Below, in pieces: positions 14,914 to 22,965 of a stretch of DNA of 47,252 bases. Source of the stretch: DASTSN01 sp035549175 (lineage in GTDB: Bacteria; Bacteroidota; Bacteroidia; Chitinophagales; Chitinophagaceae). The position numbers were made by a program, and so were the translations under genes. Location of the stretch: the NCBI GenBank assembly GCA_035549175.1, contig DASZRL010000081.1, positions 1-47,252 of the forward strand, in the 5' to 3' direction. A model generated the notes under the pieces. The model had not been told where the DNA came from. It saw only the letters and a program-made list of their open reading frames with translations, and ran no database searches. Numbering within the stretch: the stretch's first letter is position 1; the number at the start of each line of letters is the position of its first letter.

Positions 14914-16255
14914 CCACCTGGTCCGGAAAGCGGGCCGCATACCCCTGGACCAGGTTACGGGTGTAACTGGATTCCCGGATAGGTTCCAGGTGGGGCAGCA
15001 CCTGGTCCAGGGCATGGACCGGGCCATTTTCCGGGAGATACCCCATCCCGGCAAGTTTTCCATGCAGTACCAGGACAAAGGACCGGTCATCCGCCCCCAG
15101 CCCTTTGTCCAGGATCAGGTAGGAGGGTTGTTTGGCCAGGGAGGCAATGGCTTCGCGGATCCGCCGGTTGTAATCGGCAGGCGTCTCCCGGCGACTGCAC
15201 GCGCCCTGGCAGCGCTCATCGCAGGGTTCGTCTTCCTTTCTTAAGAAGCATAGTTTGGGGCAAAGGCGGTAGGATTCTATTAGTCGCCGCAGGATGGCAT
15301 GGCCGTCCACCAGGTAATGAAAGGTGTGTACGGCCGCCAGGTGCTTTTTGTTTTTCTCGATGGCCAGCCTCAGGTAACCGCGCTGGTCCTCATAGGCAAA
15401 TAGTCCGTATACATCCTCCCACCGTTTCTGGGAAGAATTAAAGGCCGGCCACAGTCGCCTGATCTCGGAGGATTCCAGCAGGGAGGCCATCAGCTCCGTT
15501 CCGCAGGGACGGAAACTGATGGCATGGACATGACGCAGAAAGCGCTGCTTCTGCCGGCTATCGGAGTTATTGCTGAAATGGCTGTTGACACGGTAGCGGA
15601 TGTTCTTGGCCTTTCCCACATATACGATCTTGCCTTTTTCATTATGGAAATAATACACGCCGGGACCATAGGGCAGCTGTTCAAAGTGTTCCCGCGGCAC
15701 ATGGGGCGGCAGTACCTGTTCTTTTGACCCGCGCAGCAGGCTCCTGGTGACCAGCTGCTCGCGGTCCTGGCGGACCAGCAGATGAAAAACCTCGGCTGTT
15801 GCGGCCGCATCCCCGCCCGCCCGGTGGCGGTTCACCAGGGAGATGCCCAGGGAGTGGCACAGGTTGCCCAGGCTGTAGGAAGGGAGACCGGGGAATATCC
15901 GCCGGCTTAACCGGACGGTGCAGAGTTTCTTGGTCTGCAGGTCATAGCCGCAGTGGAGCAACTGGTGGCGGATAAAGGAGAAATCAAAGTTTACGTTATG
16001 GGCGACAAATACCTTGTCGTGCAGTAGCTGAAATACCCGTTCGGCCACCTGGGAAAAGGGTGGGGCTTCGGCCACCATATCGTCGGAAATGCCCGTCATC
16101 GCCTGGATGTAACGGGGGATGGGCTGCAGGGGGTTAACCAGGGTCTCGTAGGTTTCCACTACCTGGGTGCCGTCCGAAACCTGGATGGAGATTTCGGTGA
16201 TGCCGTTAGCCGCGGCATAGGAACCGGTTGTTTCAATGTCAACAATGGCATACAT
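14846..16255 (-). CDS. DEDDh exonuclease fused to a GIY-YIG nuclease domain
   Basis: A 469-residue two-nuclease protein. Residues 1-165 are a DnaQ/epsilon-like 3'-5' exonuclease with all five DEDDh residues visible: D6 and E8 (VDIETTG), D91 (HNVNFD), H144 and D149. Residues about 195-275 are a GIY-YIG nuclease of UvrC/Cho type (GVYYFHNEKGKIVYVGKAKN). A C-terminal region carries five cysteines (332, 336, 345, 349, 353) in a pattern that could bind a metal. Fusions of this kind are known in Bacteroidota and Actinobacteria and are thought to act in DNA repair. It is divergent from the methyltransferase gene, 29 nt away. Confidence 0.92.
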   Translation of the reverse strand: MYAIVDIETTGSYAAANGITEISIQVSDGTQVVETYETLVNPLQPIPRYIQAMTGISDDMVAEAPPFSQVAERVFQLLHDKVFVAHNVNFDFSFIRHQLLHCGYDLQTKKLCTVRLSRRIFPGLPSYSLGNLCHSLGISLVNRHRAGGDAAATAEVFHLLVRQDREQLVTRSLLRGSKEQVLPPHVPREHFEQLPYGPGVYYFHNEKGKIVYVGKAKNIRYRVNSHFSNNSDSRQKQRFLRHVHAISFRPCGTELMASLLESSEIRRLWPAFNSSQKRWEDVYGLFAYEDQRGYLRLAIEKNKKHLAAVHTFHYLVDGHAILRRLIESYRLCPKLCFLRKEDEPCDERCQGACSRRETPADYNRRIREAIASLAKQPSYLILDKGLGADDRSFVLVLHGKLAGMGYLPENGPVHALDQVLPHLEPIRESSYTRNLVQGYAARFPDQVVSLVDSPSLPAAIESLLPAVFD

Positions 16256-16284
16256 GGCCTACGAATTTCGTAATTTTCGCCGCG

Positions 16285-17232
16285 ATGGAAGCGGAAAAAT
16301 TCGGAATGTTCGCCAACCGCCTGGCGAAAGTGTATAAACACCTGCGCAGGCAGGCAGACCGGCAACAACTCACCTGCTGGAGGGTCTATGATCATGACCT
16401 GCCGGAGTTCCCCCTTTGCATTGAATTCTACGGGGATCAGCTGCAAGTAGCCGAATACCGCCGGCGCCACGGGATGACCGACCAGGAACACGACGACTGG
16501 CTCGAGAAAACCCTGGATAATATCCAGGCGGTGCTTGGGGTCCCCCGCCCGGCCATCCACGTGAAACTACGCCAGCGTAAACCGGGGCGTCAGGGGCAGT
16601 ACCAGCGGGTCAGCCGGGAGCACCGGGAAATGGAGGTTACGGAAGCCGGCCTGCGGTTCCTGGTCAACCTCCGTGATTACCTGGATACCGGGCTTTTCCT
16701 GGATCACCGCATCACGCGACAGATGGTCCGGGAAGAAAGCTATGGCAAGCGGGTCATTAACCTGTTTGCCTATACCGGATCGTTTTCAGTGTATGCTGCT
16801 GCAGGAGGCGCCAGCCGCGTCACCACGGTGGATATGTCCCGCACTTACCTGGATTGGGCCCGGCGAAACATGGCCCTGAACGGTTTTGCGGATGACCAGG
16901 CGTATGCGTATGTCCAGGAAAATGTGCTGACCTACCTGCGGACCCTGCATCCCGGGGAAGCGGACCTGATGGTGCTGGATCCTCCTACCTTCAGTAACAG
17001 CCGCCGTATGGAGGGCTTCCTGGATATCCAGCGTGATCATGTGGGCCTCATCCGCGATTGCCTGGCGGCCCTGAGCCCGGGAGGGGTTTTGTATTTCAGT
17101 ACAAACTTTAAAGGCTTCAGGCTGGACCAGGCGGCGATTGCTGCCGCGGAGATCCGGGACATTACCCGGATGACCACCCCATTTGACTTTCAGGGTAAAC
17201 TCCAGCGGTTCTGTTGCCGGATCTGCAAATAG
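16285..17232 (+). CDS. Class I SAM-dependent rRNA methyltransferase (RlmK/RlmI-like)
   Basis: A 315-residue protein resembling the C-terminal half of E. coli RlmKL, which makes m7G2069 in 23S rRNA, and RlmI, which makes m5C. The N-terminal part (about 1-110) is a small RNA-binding-like region. The catalytic domain has the SAM motif VINLFAYTGSFSVYAA (157-172), an acidic TVDMS (181-185) and LDPPTFSNS (231-239), the RlmK-type motif IV. No PUA or THUMP domain is present. I favour an RlmK-like activity but the target base is inferred. The ATG at 16285 is preferred because 19 residues upstream overlap the divergent exonuclease start. Confidence 0.85.
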   Translation: MEAEKFGMFANRLAKVYKHLRRQADRQQLTCWRVYDHDLPEFPLCIEFYGDQLQVAEYRRRHGMTDQEHDDWLEKTLDNIQAVLGVPRPAIHVKLRQRKPGRQGQYQRVSREHREMEVTEAGLRFLVNLRDYLDTGLFLDHRITRQMVREESYGKRVINLFAYTGSFSVYAAAGGASRVTTVDMSRTYLDWARRNMALNGFADDQAYAYVQENVLTYLRTLHPGEADLMVLDPPTFSNSRRMEGFLDIQRDHVGLIRDCLAALSPGGVLYFSTNFKGFRLDQAAIAAAEIRDITRMTTPFDFQGKLQRFCCRICK

Positions 17233-17292
17233 GCGTGCTTCATACCTTGGATTTTCGTGCCGGGTTTTGAGGCGCCGCAGCCCGGTGGGCAA

Positions 17293-18399
17293 TTACCAGG
17301 GATAATAGGTTTTAACCAGCTGGTAATACGCCTCGAACTGGTGGTGGATGAATACCCGTTCCGGGCTGTCGGGGAACAGCCTGCGATACGTCTCGTCGGG
17401 TTGCAGGACGATCGGAATCCCGGCCCGCATGAAATTACCTCCTTCGGCAAAGTCCGGTTGTTTAATGCCCGGCAGGGTGCGCCGGACCTGCCGGTATACG
17501 CCATAACCGAGGTATTTGCGGAAGGTTCTTTCTGCCTTCCGGCTGCGACGATCCAGCCGGCGATAGGCCATGGAGAGGTAGGCCCGGGCCAGCAGGCGCT
17601 GCTTTTTCAGGATGGATTTGACATGCAGGAACGGATTGGGGGTATTAAAATCACGCAGGGTCTGCAGCGAAAAGGGGCTTTCCGGGACCCAGTCGGCGGC
17701 ATTTACGACCGTCAGGCCCCAGCCTCCCCGGGTAAGAAAATCATAATCATACGCATAGTACAGGTTGCCGGGTTTGGGAGCCGCACTGCAATAGGTCTTG
17801 AACCGCAGGGAATCCGGCAGATGGCCATTTCGGATTTCGTAGGCCAGGTAGGACCGGACCAGGAACGCCAGGGCACCGCCCTGGCTATGGCCGAAGATCA
17901 GGAACTCCCGCACGTGTCCCTGGCGACAGAGCGAATCCACATGGGCTTCGATATCCGGTGCCAGGAAGGCCAGCCCGGTAGTCCAACCGGCGTGCACCAT
18001 GGCGCGCGGGTCGCTTGCGAGCTGGTAACGGAATACCGTATGATCGTCAAGTTCCAGGGAGCCGGTTGCCGGTACCATGGCCGCGTAAAAGTTTTCCAGC
18101 CAGCTGGGTACCTGGTTTACGGTACCACGCAGTTCGATGACGCCGACCCCGTCATTTCGCAGGTACAGGGACCAGCGGTTCAGCAGGCCCCGTTCCGGGG
18201 ACTGGTAGAGCAGGCGGTAAGGATCGGCCGTTTGGGCCCGCTGCGCCGAATCCGGAATGCCGGAGCCGTAGAAGGCCAGGGAAAGCAGGCCGGCGTATTC
18301 CTTGCCATTGAATCCGGGCTGGAGGCGGTCCTGGGCCCGTGCCGACAAACCCAGTATCCAGATCAGGGGAAGCAGGTACCTTTTCATACGTTTTGCCAT
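17293..18399 (-). CDS. Exported class 3 lipase-like hydrolase
   Basis: A 368-residue protein with a signal peptide (MAKRMKRYLLPLIWILGLSARA, cleavage near 22). The alpha/beta-hydrolase core shows the class 3 lipase pattern: an oxyanion region IELRGT (88-93), HAGW (136-139), the nucleophile elbow GHSQGG with Ser172, and NAADWVP near the expected acid residue. It probably hydrolyses lipids or esters in the periplasm or outside. Two close in-frame starts exist, 18399 and 18387; both give a workable signal peptide. It lies downstream of mdh on the same strand but is separated by a strong terminator, so it should have its own promoter. Confidence 0.85.
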   Translation of the reverse strand: MAKRMKRYLLPLIWILGLSARAQDRLQPGFNGKEYAGLLSLAFYGSGIPDSAQRAQTADPYRLLYQSPERGLLNRWSLYLRNDGVGVIELRGTVNQVPSWLENFYAAMVPATGSLELDDHTVFRYQLASDPRAMVHAGWTTGLAFLAPDIEAHVDSLCRQGHVREFLIFGHSQGGALAFLVRSYLAYEIRNGHLPDSLRFKTYCSAAPKPGNLYYAYDYDFLTRGGWGLTVVNAADWVPESPFSLQTLRDFNTPNPFLHVKSILKKQRLLARAYLSMAYRRLDRRSRKAERTFRKYLGYGVYRQVRRTLPGIKQPDFAEGGNFMRAGIPIVLQPDETYRRLFPDSPERVFIHHQFEAYYQLVKTYYPW

Positions 18400-18443
18400 A
18401 GGTAACAAGATACTCCCGTTTCGGTTCAACCGGGTAGCCGCGG

Positions 18444-18473
18444 GCAAAAAAAACCGCAGTTCGAACTGCGGTT
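18444..18473 (-). terminator. Terminator after mdh
   Basis: A perfect 22-nt palindrome at 18452-18473 with arms AACCGCAGTT, followed on the minus strand by eight T residues. It lies 21 nt beyond the mdh stop and is a textbook rho-independent terminator. Confidence 0.92.
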
Positions 18474-18494
18474 CTGTCCGGATTTCGTATCCGG

Positions 18495-19424
18495 TTATAA
18501 GGTCTTCAGGACGTCGTTCATGGACCGTACCGCGGACGCGCTCTTGGCGAAAGCGGCCTTTTCTTCCTCATTGAGCCCGAAATCAAGGATTTTTTCCCAG
18601 CCGTTCCGGCCGATGAGGACGGGAACTCCCAGGCAGATATCCTGCTGGCCATATTCGCCTTCCAGTTTCACGCAGCAGGTAAACAGTTTTTTCTCGTCGC
18701 GGACGATAGCCTCCACCATGGCTGCGCCGGCAGCACCGGGGGCATACCAGGCCGAGGTGCCGATCAGTTTGGTCAGCGTGGCACCGCCCACCATGGTATC
18801 GGCCACAATCTGTTTTTGCTGCTCCTCGCTCAGGAAGCGGGTGACCGGGACGCTGTTCCAGGTAGCCAGCCTGATCAGGGGAATCATCGTGGTATCTCCG
18901 TGTCCGCCCACCACTACGGCATTCAGGTCTGCCGGGCTGCAGCCCAGGTGCTGGCTCAGCTGGTAACGGAACCGGGCACTGTCCAGGGCACCGCCCATGC
19001 CGATCACCCGGTTTTTGGGAAGCCCGGTAGCCTGCAGGGCGAGGTAGGTCATGGTATCCATCGGGTTACTGATAATGATCAGGATGGCATCGGGAGAATG
19101 CTTGAGAATATTTTCGCACACGGTACGGACAATGCCTGCATTGGTGCCGATCAGCTCTTCGCGGGTCATGCCGGGCTTGCGCGGCAGGCCGGAGGTAATG
19201 ACCACGACATCACTGCCGGCTGTTTTCGCATAGTCATTCGTACTGCCGGTGATTTTGGTATCAAATCCGAGCAGGGCCGCCGTCTGCATCATATCCTGGG
19301 CCTTGCCTTCCGCCAGTCCTTCCTTGATGTCCAGTAAGACCAGCTCCGCGGCCAGCTCTTTACGGGCAATATTATCGGCACAGGTTGCTCCGACGGCACC
19401 GGCGCCAACTACAGTAACTTTCAT
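18495..19424 (-). CDS. mdh: Malate dehydrogenase
   Basis: NAD-dependent malate dehydrogenase (309 aa) of the LDH-like type; it interconverts malate and oxaloacetate in the TCA cycle. The Rossmann motif VGAGAVGATC is at 6-15 and D32 at the end of the second strand indicates NAD specificity. The substrate arginines are R82 and R88 in GLPRKPGMTR (79-88) and R151, and the catalytic H175 lies in GGHGDTT. R82 in place of Gln in the mobile loop supports MDH over LDH. A minus-strand TATCTTTG at 19472-19465, 40 nt upstream of the ATG, is a likely -7 box. Confidence 0.97.
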   Translation of the reverse strand: MKVTVVGAGAVGATCADNIARKELAAELVLLDIKEGLAEGKAQDMMQTAALLGFDTKITGSTNDYAKTAGSDVVVITSGLPRKPGMTREELIGTNAGIVRTVCENILKHSPDAILIIISNPMDTMTYLALQATGLPKNRVIGMGGALDSARFRYQLSQHLGCSPADLNAVVVGGHGDTTMIPLIRLATWNSVPVTRFLSEEQQKQIVADTMVGGATLTKLIGTSAWYAPGAAGAAMVEAIVRDEKKLFTCCVKLEGEYGQQDICLGVPVLIGRNGWEKILDFGLNEEEKAAFAKSASAVRSMNDVLKTL

Positions 19425-19539
19425 GAAAAAACGATTTAGTAAGTGAGTGAACTATTTGGCGGGGCAAAGATAGGCAAGTTCGCGGCTCCCCGGCCGGTCC
19501 GGGTAACTTTGCCCGCCCTGGTCCGCCAGGGGTGCCACC

Positions 19540-20043
19540 CTACTGCTTGAACACATCGAGGATCTCGCTTACGGGCATGGTGCCCTCGTGGGTGGAGATC
19601 AGGTCCTGCTTTTTGTCATAGAAGGCCAGGTAGGGCAGGTTGTGGATCATAAAGAAGGAGGGAAGTACAAACCGTTCATCCTGGCCTACGGCGATATTCT
19701 TGAAACGGTCCAGCCCGTAGCGTACATAAAAGGACTTCATCTGGCCAAACGACTGGGGCGTGGCCATCACGATCTGGATCTGCCTGAACTCGTCGATATG
19801 CTTGATCAGTTCCTCGGTCTCGTGCTGGCAGTGTTCACATTCCGGGTTGAATACAACAATCATCACAGGGAGGTTCTTTTTCAGGTTCTCGCGCGTAAAA
19901 TAGGTGGCGCTGTCCACCTGCAGGATCTTGATGGGGGGTACTTTGGGGAACCGCTGGTAGGCGGGCCGGTTGTCGGTGCCCGATTGGGCACTGGCGCCCA
20001 GGAAGGCCAGGCCCAGCAGTGCCAGACTGCATAGTTTCTTCAT
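19540..20043 (-). CDS. Exported thioredoxin-fold protein with CEHC motif
   Basis: A 167-residue protein with a signal peptide (MKKLCSLALLGLAFLGASAQ). The mature domain is a thioredoxin/AhpC-TSA-like fold: VMIVVFNPECEHCQHETEEL carries the redox pair C69 and C72 and VLPSFFMIHN includes the cis-Pro region. It resembles periplasmic thiol-disulfide oxidoreductases of the TlpA/ResA type, though the CxxC dipeptide EH is unusual. A role in keeping exported cysteines reduced is inferred. It is divergent from efp and not obviously co-transcribed with mdh. Confidence 0.85.
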   Translation of the reverse strand: MKKLCSLALLGLAFLGASAQSGTDNRPAYQRFPKVPPIKILQVDSATYFTRENLKKNLPVMIVVFNPECEHCQHETEELIKHIDEFRQIQIVMATPQSFGQMKSFYVRYGLDRFKNIAVGQDERFVLPSFFMIHNLPYLAFYDKKQDLISTHEGTMPVSEILDVFKQ

Positions 20044-20153
20044 CCGGATTTTTTTTCAAAAATACAGCATTCCCGGCCAGTGAAGATGCTAAAATACAGA
20101 CAGCCAACCGGCCGGGAACAGCCCCCTCATGGCCGGAGCGGGAATCAAATTCG

Positions 20154-20185
20154 TTTGCTCAGGCGGCAATTCAGCCCTATCTTTG
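20154..20185 (+). promoter_or_regulatory. Promoter for efp
   Basis: TTTG at 20154-20157, a 20-nt spacer, then TATCTTTG at 20178-20185. This is a full match to the Bacteroidota housekeeping promoter, and it sits 25 nt before the efp ATG, leaving a short leader. Confidence 0.75.
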
Positions 20186-20210
20186 CGGCCTAAAATTTTG
20201 AACCTCTTTT

Positions 20211-20777
20211 ATGGCAACTACAGCAGACATCAGCCGCGGCATGATCCTGAAACTGGATGGCAGCCTGTATTCGGTCATTGAGTTTGGCGAGAACAAAACG
20301 GCCCGCGCCGCTGCCAAAGTGTGGGCGAAACTGAAGGGAGTGGACAATAGCCGTACGATAGAAAAGACCTGGAACTCAGGGGATTCGATATTTCCGGTTC
20401 GGGTCGAAAAGAGGAGTTATCAATTTCTCTATAAGGACGACTCCGGCTATAATTTCATGGATAACGATACGTTCGAGCAGATTGCCCTGCAGGAGAACCT
20501 GGTGGATGCCGCCCAGTTCCTGAAGGAGGGGCAGGAGGTGGCCGTGCTGTTCAATACCGAAACGGAGCAGCCGATGAGCGTGGAACTTCCTGACAAGATC
20601 GTGGTTAAGGTAACCTATACCGAGCCGGGTCTGAAAGGGGATACGGCAACCCGGACCCTGAAACCCGCCACCGTCGAAACCGGTGCCACCGTAAGCGTAC
20701 CGCTTTTTGTCAACGAAGGGGAATTAATCCGGGTCAATACGAAGACCGGTGAATATGTTGAACGCGTCAAGGAATAG
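20211..20777 (+). CDS. efp: Elongation factor P
   Basis: EF-P (188 aa) relieves ribosome stalling at consecutive prolines. It has the three-barrel layout: KOW-like domain I (about 1-65), OB domain II (about 68-128, with YLYKDD-like FLYKDDSGYNFMDNDTFEQI) and OB domain III, with the signature VTYTEPGLKGDTAT near 140-153 and GATVSVPLFVNEGE. The domain I tip, normally KPGKG with the modified lysine, reads GENKTARA (26-33), so known modification sites are not in their usual context. It has its own promoter and a strong hairpin terminator, and stands upstream of accBC. Confidence 0.95.
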   Translation: MATTADISRGMILKLDGSLYSVIEFGENKTARAAAKVWAKLKGVDNSRTIEKTWNSGDSIFPVRVEKRSYQFLYKDDSGYNFMDNDTFEQIALQENLVDAAQFLKEGQEVAVLFNTETEQPMSVELPDKIVVKVTYTEPGLKGDTATRTLKPATVETGATVSVPLFVNEGELIRVNTKTGEYVERVKE

Positions 20778-20794
20778 ACCTGCATAGCTTTAGT

Positions 20795-20833
20795 GGAAAA
20801 TGGCCTGAATTTTCGATTTTCAGGCCATTTTCC
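20795..20833 (+). terminator. Long hairpin terminator after efp
   Basis: Perfect 15-bp arms: GGAAAATGGCCTGAA (20795-20809) and its complement (20819-20833), with a 9-nt AT-rich loop. The GC core flanked by A4 and T4 makes it a likely bidirectional terminator. A partial extra copy of the right arm (GCCATTTTCCC) follows at about 20845-20855. Confidence 0.8.
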
Positions 20834-20949
20834 GTGTATTTTGAGCCATTTTCCCGTAAAAACGCCCGAAAAATGATAAAAATCTCGGGTTTGTTTTCCT
20901 TATCTTAGCCAACCGTTCTAACCAAAAACCCCTTACAAAATTGAAAAAC

Positions 20950-21447
20950 ATGGATTTCAAGCAAATTCAGGAGTTGGTCAAGATGATCAACAAATCGAAT
21001 ATTGGTGAACTAACCATAGAACAAAAGGACTTCAAGATCACAATAAAACAAAAGGAAGAGACCGTCACCCAGGTAGTGGCTGCCCCCGTGGGTGCCGCAC
21101 CGGTTTACCAGGCCCTTCCCGCTCAGCCGGCCGGCCTGGCGGCACCCGCTGCCCCGGCGGCCGAAAAAGCCGAGAAACCAAAAGCTCCCGAGGCCCCCGC
21201 GGCCAACCTGGTGACCATAAAAAGTCCCATGATCGGAACCTTCTACCGGCGTTCCTCCCCCGACAAGCCGGCCTTTGTGGAAGTGGGCGAGGAGGTTTCC
21301 CCCGGTAAAGTGGTTTGTATCATTGAAGCCATGAAACTTTTCAATGAAATCGAAAGTGAGGTGAGCGGAAAGGTCGTCAAGATCCTGGTGGAGGATGCCT
21401 CCCCGGTGGAATATGACCAACCCCTGTTCCTGGTGGAACCGAATTGA
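20950..21447 (+). CDS. accB: Biotin carboxyl carrier protein of acetyl-CoA carboxylase
   Basis: BCCP (165 aa) carries carboxybiotin between AccC and the AccAD carboxyltransferase. It has an N-terminal helix region (1-35), a flexible Ala/Pro-rich linker (about 42-85) and a biotinyl domain (86-165), with the biotin-accepting K129 in EAMKLFNEIE. The thumb region FYRRSSPDKPAFVEVG is typical of acetyl-CoA carboxylase BCCPs. I chose the ATG at 20950 (MDFKQIQELV) over a TTG nine nt upstream. It precedes accC by 95 nt on the same strand, and the spacer holds a GC palindrome. Confidence 0.96.
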   Translation: MDFKQIQELVKMINKSNIGELTIEQKDFKITIKQKEETVTQVVAAPVGAAPVYQALPAQPAGLAAPAAPAAEKAEKPKAPEAPAANLVTIKSPMIGTFYRRSSPDKPAFVEVGEEVSPGKVVCIIEAMKLFNEIESEVSGKVVKILVEDASPVEYDQPLFLVEPN

Positions 21448-21454
21448 TCAGGCA

Positions 21455-21470
21455 GGCCGGCGAGCCGGCC
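21455..21470 (+). repeat. GC palindrome between accB and accC
   Basis: GGCCGGC-GA-GCCGGCC, 7-bp arms with a 2-nt centre, located 8 nt after the accB stop. There is no T-run, so it is not a classic terminator. It could slow transcription, stabilise the accB mRNA end, or be a protein site. Confidence 0.4.
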
Positions 21471-21542
21471 GGGGCATGGGGACTACTGTCCCCTGTCCTG
21501 ATTGCATCCTGATCCCAATTAACCAAATTTCCAGCAAGATCC

Positions 21543-22883
21543 ATGTTTAAGAAAATACTGATTGCCAACCGAGGAGAGATTGCCCTGCGTGTTATCCGGA
21601 CCTGCCGGGAAATGGGCATAAAGACCGTGGCGGTTTATTCGACCGCCGACAGGGATAGCCTGCACATCAAGTTCGCAGACGAAGCTGTATGCATCGGACG
21701 TCCGCAAAGCGCTGATTCCTACCTGAATATTCCGCATATCATGTCGGCTGTGGAAATTACCAATGCCGATGCCATCCACCCGGGATACGGTTTTCTGGCT
21801 GAAAACGCCAAATTCGCACAGATCTGTAACGATCACGGCATCAAGTTCATCGGGCCCACGGCCGAGATGATCAATGCCATGGGGGACAAGATCACCGCCA
21901 AAGAAACGATGATCAAGGCCGGCGTTCCGGTCATTCCCGGAAGTGAAGGCCTGCTTAAAAGCCTGGAGGAAGCCAAGGACCTGGCCCGCAACGTAGTGGG
22001 CTACCCGGTCATCCTGAAAGCCACTGCCGGGGGAGGCGGAAAGGGTATGCGGATCGTCTGGGAAGAAAGTGAAATGGAGCGCGCCTATAATACTGCCAAG
22101 GCCGAGGCTGCCGCCGCGTTCAAGAATGACGGCATTTACATGGAGAAATTCGTGGAGGAACCCCGCCATATTGAGATTCAGGTGGCCGGAGACCAGTATG
22201 GCACCGTTTGCCACCTGAGCGAACGGGACTGCTCCATCCAGCGCCGGCACCAGAAACTGGTCGAAGAGTCGCCCTCCCCGTTCATGACTCCCGAACTCCG
22301 CCAGCGCATGGGTGACGCCGCCAAGAAGGCCGCTGCTGCCATCAATTATGAAAGCGTGGGCACGATTGAATTCCTGGTGGATAAGCACCGGAATTTCTAT
22401 TTCATGGAAATGAACACGCGGATCCAGGTGGAGCATTGCGTAACCGAGGAAGTGATCAATTTCGACCTCATCAAGGAACAAATCAAAATCGCCATGGGGG
22501 AAAAGGTATCCGGGATGGACCACTACCCCCAGATGCATGCCATAGAGTGCCGCATCAACGCCGAGGATCCCTACAATGATTTCCGTCCCTCCCCGGGAAG
22601 GATCACCACCCTCCACCAGCCCGGGGGCCACGGAGTGCGGGTGGACAGCCATGTGTATGCCGGATATGTGATCCCGCCGTATTATGATTCGATGATCGGC
22701 AAACTCATTACCGTGGCCCGTACCCGTGAGGAAGCCATTGACACCATGTACCGGGCCCTGAGCGAATATGTCATCGAAGGAGTGAAGACCACCATACCGT
22801 TCCACCTGCAGCTGATGAAGGATGAGCGGTTCCGCGCCGGCGACTTCAATACCAAATTCCTGGAGACCTTCCAGCTGAAATAG
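21543..22883 (+). CDS. accC: Acetyl-CoA carboxylase biotin carboxylase subunit
   Basis: Biotin carboxylase (446 aa), which carboxylates biotin on AccB using ATP and bicarbonate. It starts with the family-typical FKKILIANRGEIALRVIRTC. It has the ATP-grasp glycine-rich loop KATAGGGGKGMRIV (about 159-172), the MEMNTRIQVEHCVTEE segment (metal and catalytic residues), and the C-terminal biotin-carboxylase domain. Length matches stand-alone AccC. With accB upstream it forms the usual accBC pair. Confidence 0.97.
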   Translation: MFKKILIANRGEIALRVIRTCREMGIKTVAVYSTADRDSLHIKFADEAVCIGRPQSADSYLNIPHIMSAVEITNADAIHPGYGFLAENAKFAQICNDHGIKFIGPTAEMINAMGDKITAKETMIKAGVPVIPGSEGLLKSLEEAKDLARNVVGYPVILKATAGGGGKGMRIVWEESEMERAYNTAKAEAAAAFKNDGIYMEKFVEEPRHIEIQVAGDQYGTVCHLSERDCSIQRRHQKLVEESPSPFMTPELRQRMGDAAKKAAAAINYESVGTIEFLVDKHRNFYFMEMNTRIQVEHCVTEEVINFDLIKEQIKIAMGEKVSGMDHYPQMHAIECRINAEDPYNDFRPSPGRITTLHQPGGHGVRVDSHVYAGYVIPPYYDSMIGKLITVARTREEAIDTMYRALSEYVIEGVKTTIPFHLQLMKDERFRAGDFNTKFLETFQLK

Positions 22884-22934
22884 GCCGATCCGGGTCAGGC
22901 TGGGGCAGGTCGCTCCAAATGGATACCTTTATCA

Positions 22935-22959
22935 GGCCGGCCGGTTCAAACCGCCGGCC
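22935..22959 (+). repeat. GC-rich hairpin at the dipeptidase start
   Basis: Arms GGCCGGCCGGTT and AACCGCCGGCC pair except for one bulged base. The hairpin ends 6 nt before the dipeptidase ATG at 22966. It could affect translation initiation, or be the 3' end signal of accC without a T-run. Confidence 0.4.
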
Positions 22960-22965
22960 ATTTAC

